A stretch of 64,000 nucleotides of DNA from positions 1 through 64,000 of the forward strand of contig CAJWAR010000015.1 in NCBI GenBank assembly GCA_913020445.1. Direction: 5' to 3'. Position numbers and translations under genes: made by a program. Origin of the DNA: an uncultured Rhodospirillaceae bacterium (GTDB lineage: Bacteria; Pseudomonadota; Alphaproteobacteria; Rhodospirillales; UBA2165). This document shows positions 53,880-63,593 of this stretch, in pieces. Under the pieces are notes generated by a model. The model worked only from the letters and a program-made list of their open reading frames with translations, had not been told where the DNA came from and did no database searches. Positions within the stretch are counted from its first letter, which is position 1. Each line of letters opens with the position of its first letter.

Positions 53880-54824
53880 CTAGGAGGATATCTCTTTAGC
53901 GACCTCTTGGTCACTTTTTACCCGTGCTGTGCCACGATTTACATTGAGGTAGAGCAGCACTGGCACAGCCAGGCAAATCGAGGAATAAGTACCGACCACG
54001 ACGCCCCAGATCATGGCGAAACTAAAGCCCCGAATAACCTCACCACCTAGAATATAGAGCGACAGCAATGCCAGCAACGTGGTGACCGAGGTCATCACCG
54101 TCCGGGACAGAGTTTCGTTAATCGAATTGTTCAACAACTCAGGTAGCGAAAGCGTTTTATATTTGCGCAGATTTTCCCGCACCCGGTCATAGACCACCAC
54201 CGTATCGTTGATCGAATAACCGGCAATCGTCAGGATCGCCGCCACGGTCGACAGGTTAAACTCGATGCCAGTCAGGGCAAATATGCCGATGGTCGACAGC
54301 ACATCATGGGTCAGCGCAATAATGGCGCCCAGGCCAAACTGCCATTCGAAACGGAACCAAATGTAAATCAAGATACCGATCATCGCGAGGACCACGGCCA
54401 AGACGCCGTCGCGGAATAATTCTTCACTGACTTTGGGCCCGACGAACTCAGTGCGGCGATACTCGACGCCCGGCCCGAGCGATTGCTTGACCTTGTCGAT
54501 TGCGGCTTGTTGCGCTTTCTCCCCGCCTTCCTGCTTTTGAATACGGATCAGGATATCGGTCGGCGCACCAAATTCCTGCAAGGCAACTTCACCCAAACCA
54601 AGATTTGAAAGTTGCTGGCGCATCTCGCCCAACTTACCAGCTTTATCGACCCGGACTTCGATCAGAATTCCGCCTTGGAAATCGATACCGTAATTGAGGT
54701 CGCGCGCCACAAATAACGACAGCGAAGTCAAAATAAGTACAATTGAAAAGGCAAAGAAGATCGTGCGTTTACCGATAAATTCGAGATTTGGCTTAACGGA
54801 GATCAGATTTAATGGTTTCATCAA
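53880..54824 (-). CDS. secF: Protein translocase subunit SecF
   Basis: 314-aa inner-membrane protein with six helices. The first helix FFAFSIVLILTSLSLF, then GIDFQGGILIEV and the second half GYSINDTVVVYDRVRENL, are SecF hallmarks. With SecD it uses the proton gradient to pull translocating chains across. Seven-nt gap after secD. Confidence 0.96.
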   Translation of the reverse strand: MMKPLNLISVKPNLEFIGKRTIFFAFSIVLILTSLSLFVARDLNYGIDFQGGILIEVRVDKAGKLGEMRQQLSNLGLGEVALQEFGAPTDILIRIQKQEGGEKAQQAAIDKVKQSLGPGVEYRRTEFVGPKVSEELFRDGVLAVVLAMIGILIYIWFRFEWQFGLGAIIALTHDVLSTIGIFALTGIEFNLSTVAAILTIAGYSINDTVVVYDRVRENLRKYKTLSLPELLNNSINETLSRTVMTSVTTLLALLSLYILGGEVIRGFSFAMIWGVVVGTYSSICLAVPVLLYLNVNRGTARVKSDQEVAKEISS

Positions 54825-54831
54825 TCCTCTC

Positions 54832-56412
54832 CTATATCGGTACTTCGGTGACGCGGCGGCTTCTAATCCACGTCACAACCAGTAAACGGGTGAGCATAAT
54901 GGCGGTAAACATTGAAGTCACAATACCGATAGAGAGCGTTACGGCGAAACCACGTACCGGACCAGAACCAAAATAGAACAGGATTAAGGCCGCGATCAGT
55001 GTCGTTAAATTGGCATCGATAATCGTTGTGATGGCGCGGCTATAGCCGGCATCGATGGCCGAGATCGGCGTTCGCCCGGCGCGCACTTCTTCGCGGATAC
55101 GTTCAAACACCAAGACATTCGCATCCACCGCCATACCGATGGTCAAGACGATACCGGCAATGCCCGGCAAGGTCAGCGTCGCTTGCAGAAGCGAAAGTCC
55201 ACCCAGGATCAGCACCATGTTCACCATCAAGGCAACATCGGCAAAGACGCCAAAGACGCCATAGGTTATCACCATAAAGATGACGACCAAGATCAGGCCA
55301 ATGATCGAGGCGACTTTACCAGCTGCAATAGAATCGGCGCCGAGACCCGGACCGACCGAGCGTTCCTCTAAGATCGTCAAAGGTGCCGGCAGCGCGCCTG
55401 CACGGAGCAATAAGGCTAAATCCTGCGCTTCGGCGATGGTAAAGTTGCCGCTGATCTGTCCGCTGCCACCAAGGATCGGTTCGCGAATAACCGGTGCGGT
55501 AATGACTTTGCCATCCAGCACCACCGCAAACGGCCGGTTCACATTTGCCCTGGTAACGTCAGCGAATTTCTTACCGCCCAAAGTATCAAAACGAAAGTTA
55601 ACGATTGGCTCGCCGGTGCGACTATCAAATGAGGGCTGAGAATCGATTAGACGATCACCACCAACAGAAACGCGTTTCCGCACCAAATAGCGCTGCGCCT
55701 GACCACGATCCGCAGTTGCTTGAGACGCTGGCAATAACATGGAGCCTGGCGGAATACGCCCCTGCATGGCTTCCGCCATCGAGCCTTTATGATCCAATAA
55801 ATGAAAGGACATTTTAGCCGTCCGGCCGAGCAAGCGTTTTACCCGCTCCGGATCATCGACACCCGGCAATTGGACAAGTATGCGATCCTGACCCTGGCGC
55901 TGAATGGTCGGCTCCCGTGTGCCGGTTTCATCGATACGACGGCGGACGATTTCAATACTTTGATTGATGGCGGCGTTTTTAATATCGCGCAAAGCCTGCT
56001 CGGTAAAATTAACCGTCACCCGGTTGCCTTCGGCGAGAACTTCCAGATTACTTTCAACGCCTTCGGCTAATTTACGGGCTTTTTCCAGCTCAGTTGATTT
56101 CCGCACCATAAAGGTCACGGTCGTGCCTCGTTGACCCAGCCCGGTATAACGAATGCGATCTTTACGTAATGCTACGCGAATGCCGTCGACCATACCTTCC
56201 AAGCGCTCGCGCACGACACTATTGACTTCGACTTCAAGCAACAGATGAGAGCCGCCTTGCAAATCAAGGCCAAGATTGACCTGTTCGTGGGGCAGCCAAC
56301 TCGGCAGGCTTTCCGCCGTCGTCCTATCGAGCAAATTCGGGGCGGCAAAAGCCAAGCCCAGAATGACGATCCCGAGAATGATGGAAATCTTCCATTTAGA
56401 GAAATGAACCAT
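54832..56412 (-). CDS. secD: Protein translocase subunit SecD
   Basis: 526-aa partner of SecF. Motifs: LGLDLQGGSHLLLEV, IVRRRIDETGTREPTIQRQGQDRILVQLPG, and the GMAVDANVLVFERIREE helix. Starts 18 nt after yajC. Part of a long minus-strand operon. Confidence 0.97.
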   Translation of the reverse strand: MVHFSKWKISIILGIVILGLAFAAPNLLDRTTAESLPSWLPHEQVNLGLDLQGGSHLLLEVEVNSVVRERLEGMVDGIRVALRKDRIRYTGLGQRGTTVTFMVRKSTELEKARKLAEGVESNLEVLAEGNRVTVNFTEQALRDIKNAAINQSIEIVRRRIDETGTREPTIQRQGQDRILVQLPGVDDPERVKRLLGRTAKMSFHLLDHKGSMAEAMQGRIPPGSMLLPASQATADRGQAQRYLVRKRVSVGGDRLIDSQPSFDSRTGEPIVNFRFDTLGGKKFADVTRANVNRPFAVVLDGKVITAPVIREPILGGSGQISGNFTIAEAQDLALLLRAGALPAPLTILEERSVGPGLGADSIAAGKVASIIGLILVVIFMVITYGVFGVFADVALMVNMVLILGGLSLLQATLTLPGIAGIVLTIGMAVDANVLVFERIREEVRAGRTPISAIDAGYSRAITTIIDANLTTLIAALILFYFGSGPVRGFAVTLSIGIVTSMFTAIMLTRLLVVTWIRSRRVTEVPI

Positions 56413-56430
56413 GCGGAGGGGCCAGCTACT

Positions 56431-56835
56431 CTACTTCTTACCGCCGCCCAGCAATTTGCCAAGCATTCCAAGAGGCCCACCGCCTGCGTCATTGGCTGGG
56501 GCTGGGGCAGCATCGCCTGATGCCGGTTGAGATTTCGATTGAACGCTGGCGAGTAAAGAACGTTGCACCCGAATTTTGATACCTTCGGCAATTTCAACGG
56601 CCAATTCATCGTCGTTCACGACTTTGGTAACCGTACCCATAATGCCGCCACCGGTGACAACTTTGTCGCCACGACGAACGGCGCCAAGCATTTCACGGTG
56701 TTGTTTGGCGCGTTTTTGTTGTGGTCTGATCAACAAAAAGTAAAAAACCACAAAAATCAAAACCAGCGGCAACAGTGTCGCGAAACCGCCGTCTGCCCCA
56801 CCTGCGGCTTGCGCATAAGCTGGCGAAATAAACAT
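56431..56835 (-). CDS. yajC: Preprotein translocase subunit YajC
   Basis: 134-aa single-pass membrane protein. FISPAYAQAAGG leader followed by LLPLVLIFVVFYFLLIRPQQKRAKQH, then GDKVVTGGGIMGTV. The C-terminal tail is longer than usual and Gly/Pro/Ala-rich. ATG 56835 is preferred over 56853 because GGGAG sits six nt before it. Accessory to SecDF. Confidence 0.93.
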   Translation of the reverse strand: MFISPAYAQAAGGADGGFATLLPLVLIFVVFYFLLIRPQQKRAKQHREMLGAVRRGDKVVTGGGIMGTVTKVVNDDELAVEIAEGIKIRVQRSLLASVQSKSQPASGDAAPAPANDAGGGPLGMLGKLLGGGKK

Positions 56836-56950
56836 GTATAACTCCCTAATCAATAGCGATGCGCGGAATATAGCCCGCTACGCCATCATTGCAATCGTAA
56901 AGCGCTGATTTTCACGAAAAATTGGCAAAAAGCAGATTTTACCGAGGCGC

Positions 56951-56989
56951 AAAAAAAACGAGGTGAACATTATATCCACCCCGTTTTAT
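56951..56989 (-). terminator. Intrinsic terminator downstream of the TRAP genes
   Basis: On the minus strand TAAAACGGGGTGGATAT...TTCACCTCGTTTT forms a stem of about 12 bp with one wobble, ending in an eight-T run. It lies 16 nt after the stop of the solute-binding-protein gene and separates the TRAP genes from yajC. Confidence 0.8.
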
Positions 56990-57004
56990 ATCAGTATGTG
57001 ATGC

Positions 57005-58009
57005 CTATTTCATGGCGCCAATTTCTTTGTAGTATTTTGCCGCGCCCGGATGAAATGGCATGGCAAATTTTTGCGTCGCATATTTCATTGTGACGTCTCT
57101 GGTCCATGGCGCATTGGCGCGAATTTTTTCCAATGCCGGCCAGAAAGTTTTCATCATTTTGTAAGTCGTTGCATCCGGTAAGCTGGCCCGTGCGGTAACA
57201 CCAACAACCGCGCCATTCACATAAACCGGCGTGTCATTGACTTGGTTCTTGCCATAGGCATCCGGTGCGATACTGGTCCATTCCCGTCCCGGTATCCAAT
57301 ACTTTTTCAAGCCTGGAATGGTTCTGCCATCTTTGATATCTGTGCCCAACATGCGAATTTTAGAAGTCGCCGTTAGCTGCTGTAATTGGGCGCACGGATC
57401 GAGACAGCCAATTGTATAAACATCAATTTGGCGATCCTGGAAACCCTGGAGAGCGGCAGAGAAACTGGCTTTAACATTTTTATAGTCGGATTTAACTTTG
57501 TAGCCGGTTACACCCTGAAGAAAGGTCCTGGCCGTGGCCCACTGCCCACCACCGGGAGGGCCCAAAAATACTTTTTTACCTTTGATATCTTTCAAGGTTT
57601 TAATGCCGGAATTGGCATAAGTGACGTAGTGATACGGTCCAAGCGGGAACCAAAACAGGATGCGCAAATTCTTCGCTAATTTTGGGGCTTCTTTGAGTTT
57701 TTTGTACATCGCAATGCCTCGGCTCATCAACATGTGAACCGTCGGCGACGTCATCGACATATCAATTTTACCTCGCCCGACATCGACCATATGTTTGGTT
57801 GCCGCACCCGTTGCATCAACTGAAATTTCAATGTCGTTTTGGTTTTGGTTAATCAGATTAGCCATTGTCGTCATCACCAAATACATCGACGTACCCGGCG
57901 CAATTGTTGACATTTTTAGCCTTTCTTTTGCCGTTGCCGGCATAGCAGTCATTGTTAGCGCGATAGCACCAACAGCAGCAGCCATCGTTACTTGTTTAAA
58001 ATTTAACAT
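57005..58009 (-). CDS. TAXI-family TRAP transporter solute-binding protein
   Basis: 334 aa from ATG 58009 (MLNFKQVTMAAAVGAIALTM signal peptide, cleaved near TATA-KERL). GPPGGGQWATARTFL, VDVGRGKIDMSMTSP and PDATTYKMMKTFWPALEKIR are TAXI features. It is the periplasmic binder of a small solute, often a carboxylate. GGGAG lies four nt upstream. Next to the permease gene, downstream of it. Confidence 0.9.
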   Translation of the reverse strand: MLNFKQVTMAAAVGAIALTMTAMPATAKERLKMSTIAPGTSMYLVMTTMANLINQNQNDIEISVDATGAATKHMVDVGRGKIDMSMTSPTVHMLMSRGIAMYKKLKEAPKLAKNLRILFWFPLGPYHYVTYANSGIKTLKDIKGKKVFLGPPGGGQWATARTFLQGVTGYKVKSDYKNVKASFSAALQGFQDRQIDVYTIGCLDPCAQLQQLTATSKIRMLGTDIKDGRTIPGLKKYWIPGREWTSIAPDAYGKNQVNDTPVYVNGAVVGVTARASLPDATTYKMMKTFWPALEKIRANAPWTRDVTMKYATQKFAMPFHPGAAKYYKEIGAMK

Positions 58010-58037
58010 TGCTCTCCCTTTCATTTACTGACCTCAT

Positions 58038-59972
58038 TTAAGATAATTCAACATTTTGATCGATATGTGAAGGTGTCATTACCCGCTCTAAGGAAAATGC
58101 CGCTATCACAACAGCTGCACCGGCGGCGGCAATCCAGAAATCCGGCACTAAAACCGCAATGCCGCCGGTAAATCTGACAACCCGTTGAACGATACCGATC
58201 TGGTCAAACGAATATGCTCCCAACGCCGTGGCCACACCGGCTGTCGAGAACCCAAATGCCGCCAAAGCCCAGGTTAAACTGACAACATCAAATCCTTCGA
58301 GTAGCACGATACTTGGATGGTAGACGATAATAAATGGGATAAGAAACCCGGCAGCCGCCAACCGGACGGAGACAAAACCAGTTTCTATCGGTTTCGATCC
58401 TGCTATCGGGGCCGCCGCAAATGCGGCGATCGCCACGGGCGGCGTTATTGCCGATAACACTCCATAATAGATGACGAATAAATGTATCAACAATTGCGAC
58501 AAACCCAGTTTATTAAGCGCCGGTCCGATTATAAGTACGATGATTAAATAGGCGGCTCCCGTGGGCACACCCATGCCCAAGACCAAACAACCAATCATCA
58601 CTAAAACAAGCGAAAGGAAGAGACTTTCTCCCGCCACAGATAATATCGCAGCTGCAAATTTAATACCGAGACCTGACATATTGACGGCGCCGACGACAAA
58701 TCCAATTGCCGCTACCACGATCATGATGGACGCGCAGGTTTTGCCGGCCCGGGTCAGACTACCGATAATTTTTTTAAATGAGCGATATTCCGGATACAGC
58801 AACAACGACAACACAAAAGCCGATGTCAGGCCGAAGAATCCAGCATTTTGAGCGGTGCGCCCGGTCAGCAGGATGGCAACGATAATTCCCAGCGGTACAA
58901 CAAAGGCAATTGAACGCACCCAATCTTGAGAATTTAACCGTTCCCGCTCTTCCACGGGTATAGATTTGATACCGAGGCGTCGAGCTTCCAGCCAGACAAC
59001 CGAAAACAGGCTAAGGTAATAAAGAATGGCCGGTATAGCCGCCGCAACAATGATGTCGACATAGGGAATGCCGGTGATATCCGACATCAAAAAGGCAACG
59101 GCGCCCATGATCGGCGGCATTATCTGGCCGCCCGTCGAAGCGGCCGCCTCAACGGCGCCGGCAAATTTGGGTTGGAAGCCAGTGCGCTTGATCATTGGTA
59201 TGGTAAAAACACCGGTGGAAACGACATTGGCCACCGCCGCACCGTTCATGGTGCCAAACATCGCACTGCCGACAATTGCAGCATGTGCCGGGCCGCCGCG
59301 CAATCTGTTGGTCGCAGCAAAGGCAAATTTTAACAGGGTCGCACCGGCGCCACTGGTTTCCAGCACGGCGCCAAAAACAATATACACCAGCACGATTTGA
59401 CCGACCACGGCGGTCGGCCGGCCAAAGACGCCATCAAAGCTGTACCAAATATTTTCCGCTACCCGCGTCCAGCCCAAATCCGGGATGGCGACAGCATCAG
59501 GCAACACATAGCCAAAAGTGATGTAAAAGAATGAAAGCAGGCAAACGACCAGCAACGGCATGCCGTAGTGTCTGAATGTCAGGAAAAAAATGATCCCAAT
59601 ACCGATGAAGCCTAAAACAAAATCACTGTCTTGAAAGTCGTTGAACGCCTCTTCCTGCTCTAGCATCAGCGTGATCCAATAATAAAAGACCACGGCTAAC
59701 ACGACGAGAAGCACAAGGTTTAACAGAATGGCCTTCAAGCCGACTGTTCCTTCTTTAATATCCAAATTTTGGCTGGAAAAAGAAAACAATGAGATGAGTA
59801 ACGCCAGACCGACTGTACCGGAACGCACCCAAACTTCATCGAAAACGCCAAATCCGGCAACATAAATTGCCAAGGCGGTAAGGCCGATTGCCGTCAAATC
59901 CGAGAGATATCGGCTAAATTTAACAATCAGCTTGGTCAATTGCGATAATGCCCTCTCCCACCTGCAGAGCAA
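58038..59972 (-). CDS. TRAP transporter fused membrane subunit (TAXI-associated)
   Basis: 644-aa polytopic membrane protein with about 16-18 helices, fusing the small and large TRAP subunits as usual for TAXI systems. Visible: NVVSTGVFTIPMIKRTGFQPKFAGAVEAAASTGGQIMPPIMGAVAFLM and GMGVPTGAAYLIIVLIIGP. Imports a solute with Na+ or H+ together with the binding protein. The start is uncertain; a TTG slightly downstream is also possible. Confidence 0.9.
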   Translation of the reverse strand: MLCRWERALSQLTKLIVKFSRYLSDLTAIGLTALAIYVAGFGVFDEVWVRSGTVGLALLISLFSFSSQNLDIKEGTVGLKAILLNLVLLVVLAVVFYYWITLMLEQEEAFNDFQDSDFVLGFIGIGIIFFLTFRHYGMPLLVVCLLSFFYITFGYVLPDAVAIPDLGWTRVAENIWYSFDGVFGRPTAVVGQIVLVYIVFGAVLETSGAGATLLKFAFAATNRLRGGPAHAAIVGSAMFGTMNGAAVANVVSTGVFTIPMIKRTGFQPKFAGAVEAAASTGGQIMPPIMGAVAFLMSDITGIPYVDIIVAAAIPAILYYLSLFSVVWLEARRLGIKSIPVEERERLNSQDWVRSIAFVVPLGIIVAILLTGRTAQNAGFFGLTSAFVLSLLLYPEYRSFKKIIGSLTRAGKTCASIMIVVAAIGFVVGAVNMSGLGIKFAAAILSVAGESLFLSLVLVMIGCLVLGMGVPTGAAYLIIVLIIGPALNKLGLSQLLIHLFVIYYGVLSAITPPVAIAAFAAAPIAGSKPIETGFVSVRLAAAGFLIPFIIVYHPSIVLLEGFDVVSLTWALAAFGFSTAGVATALGAYSFDQIGIVQRVVRFTGGIAVLVPDFWIAAAGAAVVIAAFSLERVMTPSHIDQNVELS

Positions 59973-60160
59973 TAAAGCTTTCGATACTCAATGTCTGCTA
60001 TATATCTGTTATTTACCAATATTCGTTTTGGTTACGAACATACTCCCTGTTTAAATGAACATTTTCAATAGTTAATATAGGTTCGTCATTATTGACCAAT
60101 TGCATACGTATGGTAGGGTCCCGCCGCCTAAAGAATAAGGCGAATTTGGAGAATTTTTAA

Positions 60161-61018
60161 ATGCCGAAACACGAGCTTGAGCCTGTTTTAGTGCGCATAG
60201 CTGATGCGCTGGACCGCTTGGCGCCGCCAGCCGGTAAAGCCCATGATTTGTCCGTTGCGGATGCGTTCGTGTGGCATTCAAATCCGGAAATTCTTGAGCC
60301 GATCCATAAAGTTAATCGTATTGAGCTTGATCTCCTGCAAGGGATCGATCAACAGATCGGTATTTTACGCGACAATACGGAACGCTTTGCCAATGGCTTT
60401 CCTGCCAATAATGCATTGTTATGGGGCGCGCGCGGGACCGGCAAAAGCTCGCTGGTCAAAGCCATTCATGCCAAGATCAATGAAAACAATAAAAATACCT
60501 TGGCGCTGGTTGAGATTCACCGGGAGGATATTCCGACCCTGCCCCGCTTGTTGCATGTGTTGGCGCAAACGGACCGGCGCTGCCTGCTGTTCTGCGATGA
60601 TCTATCGTTCGAGATGGAAGACGCGACGTTTAAGTCTTTGAAGGCTGTACTGGAAGGCGGCATCGAAGGCCGCCCGGAAAACATCATTTTCTATGCAACC
60701 TCAAACCGCCGCCATTTGATGCCACGGGATATGATTGAGAACGAGCGCTCGACCGCCATCCACACAGCTGAAGCCGTCGAAGAAAAAGTCTCGCTGTCGG
60801 ATCGTTTTGGTCTCTGGCTCGGTTTCCATCCGGTCAAACAAGATACCTTCTTTGAGATCATTGACGGCTATGCCAAGCGTTACGGCCTGGAAATGGATCA
60901 GAAGCAGCTCCACGCTGAAGCCCTGGAGTGGTCGATGACCCGGGGCTCGCGCTCTGGCCGGGTTGCCTGGCAGTTCATCCAGGATCTCGCCGGCCGCCTC
61001 GGCAAGCACATAGATTAA
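60161..61018 (+). CDS. DUF815-family AAA+ ATPase
   Basis: 285-aa ATPase: Walker A LLWGARGTGKSSLVKA, Walker B CLLFCDDLSFE, and sensor IIFYATSNRRHLMPRD. DUF815 proteins are of unknown substrate. The conserved neighbourhood in alphaproteobacteria with yajC and the serS-surE-pcm block is partly seen here, interrupted by the TRAP pair. Its 3' end overlaps nlpD by 4 nt (convergent). Confidence 0.9.
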   Translation: MPKHELEPVLVRIADALDRLAPPAGKAHDLSVADAFVWHSNPEILEPIHKVNRIELDLLQGIDQQIGILRDNTERFANGFPANNALLWGARGTGKSSLVKAIHAKINENNKNTLALVEIHREDIPTLPRLLHVLAQTDRRCLLFCDDLSFEMEDATFKSLKAVLEGGIEGRPENIIFYATSNRRHLMPRDMIENERSTAIHTAEAVEEKVSLSDRFGLWLGFHPVKQDTFFEIIDGYAKRYGLEMDQKQLHAEALEWSMTRGSRSGRVAWQFIQDLAGRLGKHID

Positions 61019-62082
61019 TTTATTACATTTGCGCGCAGACGTTTTAGGTGCCGGAGCGGATTGATGGCGCGCTTGCCTTTGCGGATTTCAAAATGCAATT
61101 GCGGTGAGGCGACGTTGCCCGACGCGCCGACTTTAGCCACCACCTGGCCTTTACCGACTTTGTCACCGCGTCTTACCAAAAGCTTATCATTATGGGCATA
61201 AGCCGTCACCCAGCCACCGGCGTGTTTAATCAACAGTAAATTGCCAAAACCACGAAGCTCATTTCCGGCATAGGCAACGACACCGCTACCGGCAGCGCGC
61301 ACCGAAGCGCCATGAGGCGCAGCAATGTTGATGCCGTCATTGTGCAGCCCTTCACCTTTTGAGCCGTATATCGACAACAACCGGCCGCGCACCGGCCAAT
61401 TAAACCGGCCGGATGTTTTAACCCGCGGCACCGGTATGGTTTTTCGCGCTGTCGTGGTTGCCTTAGGCTGCTGGCGCGGCGCTTTGACGGCAGGTTTCGC
61501 AGGTTTCCGTGACGGTGTTGGAATATCCGGTACCGGCGCAGCACTTTGTTTAACCGATGGCAGATTGTCCGATTTTACCGGCTCTCGCTTGGCCACCACA
61601 GTTTCTTCCGGCATGTCCGATGCGCCGGAAGACGGCAGCACCAGTTGTTGGCCGACATAAATCCGATATGGCGGGCGGAGATAGTTCAGCCGCGCTAATT
61701 CGTAGGCATCAACGCCGTAGCGCCGGGATATCTTATAGAGCGAATCACCGCGCACAATGCGATGGATCCGTGGGCGCGGCAGGATGAGCGATTCCCCCTG
61801 CTGCAAACGATAAGGCGGTGTGAGATCGTTGGCTTCGATAATCGCCCGCGCCGAAACGCCATAACGCCGGGATATAATAAACAGCGTATCACCAGTCCTC
61901 ACCCGGATAACACCGCTGGCCGGAATGTCAGCGCGTTGAGATACAAGGGTAGGCGGACGGGACGTGGTTGGCGCAATGCGCTGATTGCCGGACTGGCTCG
62001 GCGGCGGCCATTGCAGATTGCCGCAGCCCGATAAAATTAGGACGACGCCGAAAATAATTAATTTCTTAAAGTTCTTTTCCAT
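61015..62082 (-). CDS. nlpD: NlpD-like lipoprotein: two LysM domains plus degenerate LytM/M23
   Basis: 355 aa. Lipobox LILSGCG (lipid-modified Cys near residue 21), LysM 1 (about residues 59-100, VRTGDTLFIISRRYGV), LysM 2 (about 107-149, IVRGDSLYKISRRYGV), a Pro/Lys linker, and a C-terminal LytM domain. In LytM the metal ligands are altered: HNDGIN in place of HxxxD and QLH in place of HxH, while AYAHND and LHFEIR resemble E. coli NlpD. Predicted to activate cell-wall amidases rather than cut peptidoglycan. In the usual surE-pcm-nlpD order. Confidence 0.9.
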   Translation of the reverse strand: MEKNFKKLIIFGVVLILSGCGNLQWPPPSQSGNQRIAPTTSRPPTLVSQRADIPASGVIRVRTGDTLFIISRRYGVSARAIIEANDLTPPYRLQQGESLILPRPRIHRIVRGDSLYKISRRYGVDAYELARLNYLRPPYRIYVGQQLVLPSSGASDMPEETVVAKREPVKSDNLPSVKQSAAPVPDIPTPSRKPAKPAVKAPRQQPKATTTARKTIPVPRVKTSGRFNWPVRGRLLSIYGSKGEGLHNDGINIAAPHGASVRAAGSGVVAYAGNELRGFGNLLLIKHAGGWVTAYAHNDKLLVRRGDKVGKGQVVAKVGASGNVASPQLHFEIRKGKRAINPLRHLKRLRANVIN

Positions 62083-62106
62083 AGACGCATCTATGTTATC
62101 AAAGTT

Positions 62107-62775
62107 TTATGTACCGGTCGCTTCTTCCGGAATTAACGGCACAAAACGAACATCCCGCAACTCATCGGTTTCAAGACCGTGATCAGTTTTGACAACTTTC
62201 AATATGGTTTGGAAGTCGTCGGTTAAGCCAATTGGCACGATCATAATACCACCAAGAGAAAGCTGATCGGCTAAAATCGGCGGCACATCCGCTGCCGCTG
62301 CCGTCACAATAATGCGCTCAAAGGGCGCCTGGGCATCCCAGCCCAGCGTGCCATCGCCGACTTTGGTGGTGACATTGCGAATACGGAGTTGCTCGAACCT
62401 TTTTTCCGCTTCTGCCAACAACGGTGCATGACGTTCTATCGAGTAAACACGGCGACATAATGGCGACAAAATCGCTGTCTGATAGCCGGACCCGGTGCCG
62501 ACTTCGAGCACTTTTTTGCGGTCATCCAGTTCGAGCGCTTCGGTCATCAGGCCGACGACGGCCGGCTGGCTAAGCGTCTGATGGTGGCCAATTGGCAGGG
62601 TGATGTCTTCGTAAGACTTATGTTGAAAGGCTTCCGGAACGAACGCTTCCCGGGGCACGCCTTCCATTGTCGCGACCACATCCGGATCAGTGATGCCGGC
62701 CCGCCGGAGCGCCAGCACCAGCTCCATTTTCAGCTTCTCAGCCACACTTATTTTTTGACTAATATCGTAATTCAC
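62107..62775 (-). CDS. pcm: Protein-L-isoaspartate O-methyltransferase
   Basis: 222-aa SAM-dependent repair methyltransferase. YEDITLPIGHHQTLSQPAVVGLMTEAL, VLEVGTGSGYQTAILSPL (motif I) and ERIIVTAAAADVP are diagnostic. Converts isoaspartyl residues in damaged proteins. It lies between surE and nlpD, 23 nt from surE. An alternative start is the ATG at codon 17. Confidence 0.96.
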   Translation of the reverse strand: MNYDISQKISVAEKLKMELVLALRRAGITDPDVVATMEGVPREAFVPEAFQHKSYEDITLPIGHHQTLSQPAVVGLMTEALELDDRKKVLEVGTGSGYQTAILSPLCRRVYSIERHAPLLAEAEKRFEQLRIRNVTTKVGDGTLGWDAQAPFERIIVTAAAADVPPILADQLSLGGIMIVPIGLTDDFQTILKVVKTDHGLETDELRDVRFVPLIPEEATGT

Positions 62776-62798
62776 AACTTCTTCCCCTCGTCAGGCTC

Positions 62799-63592
62799 TT
62801 ACTTCTTAAAAGCCTCCTTCAATGTGCGCATCGTTGCCCGGTGGGTCAGATCGAGCGAAAGCGGGGTCACCGAAACTGCGCCATTCTGGATCGCCGCCAA
62901 ATCCGTGCCAGCCGGATAGCGGGCAGAATTTTGCTGTGCGCCGATCCAAAAATACGGCTCACCTCTCGGATCACTGCTCTCGATAATCTCATCGCCAATC
63001 TTGCGGCGCCCCTCCCGGGTGATTTCGATGCCAGTTACCTTAGTCTTGGGTACACGGGGAAAGTTAACATTTATTAAAACATCGCGTGGCCAGGCGACAG
63101 AAGTGACTTTTTTGATGACTTTTGCCGCATATGCCTCGCCGGCGGACCAGTCTACCTTGGTTTTTACATGGTCTTCGTCAATATCCTGGCTAAGGGCAAT
63201 CGCCGGAATACCAAACAACGTCGCTTCCATCGCCACCGCAATGGTGCCGGAATAGGTCATATCTTCGCCGACATTAGAGCCCCGGTTAATACCTGCCAGT
63301 ACCAGATCAGGGCGGCAATCGCGCATCAAATTGTTCATCGCCATCATCACACAGTCGGTCGGCGTGCCGTTGACGCTGTAGCGGTTTTTACCAGCGGCCT
63401 TAATCCTGAGCGGTGAGCGGAGCGTTAGCGAGTGCCCGGTGGCGCTTTGCTCTACTTCGGGCGCCACCACCCAGACTTCGTTGCTAAGTTTTTTAGCAAT
63501 TGCCTCAAGCTTTTTAAGTCCGGGCGCATTAATGCCGTCGTCATTGGATATCAAGATACGTGATTTTTTGAGTTTGAGCGGTGCGTCAAACA

Positions 63593-63593
<1 letters not shown>
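62799..63593 (-). CDS. surE: 5'/3'-nucleotidase SurE
   Basis: 264 aa. Metal-binding start ILISNDDGINAPG, then VLAGINRGSNVGEDMTYSGTIAVAMEA, both hallmarks of SurE nucleotidases. ATG shares a base with the serS stop (TGATG), indicating coupled translation. Stationary-phase survival and nucleotide homeostasis. Confidence 0.96.

Noticed and set aside
61015-62082. Active M23 endopeptidase
   Set aside because: Two of the metal ligands are changed, so an NlpD activator role is preferred.
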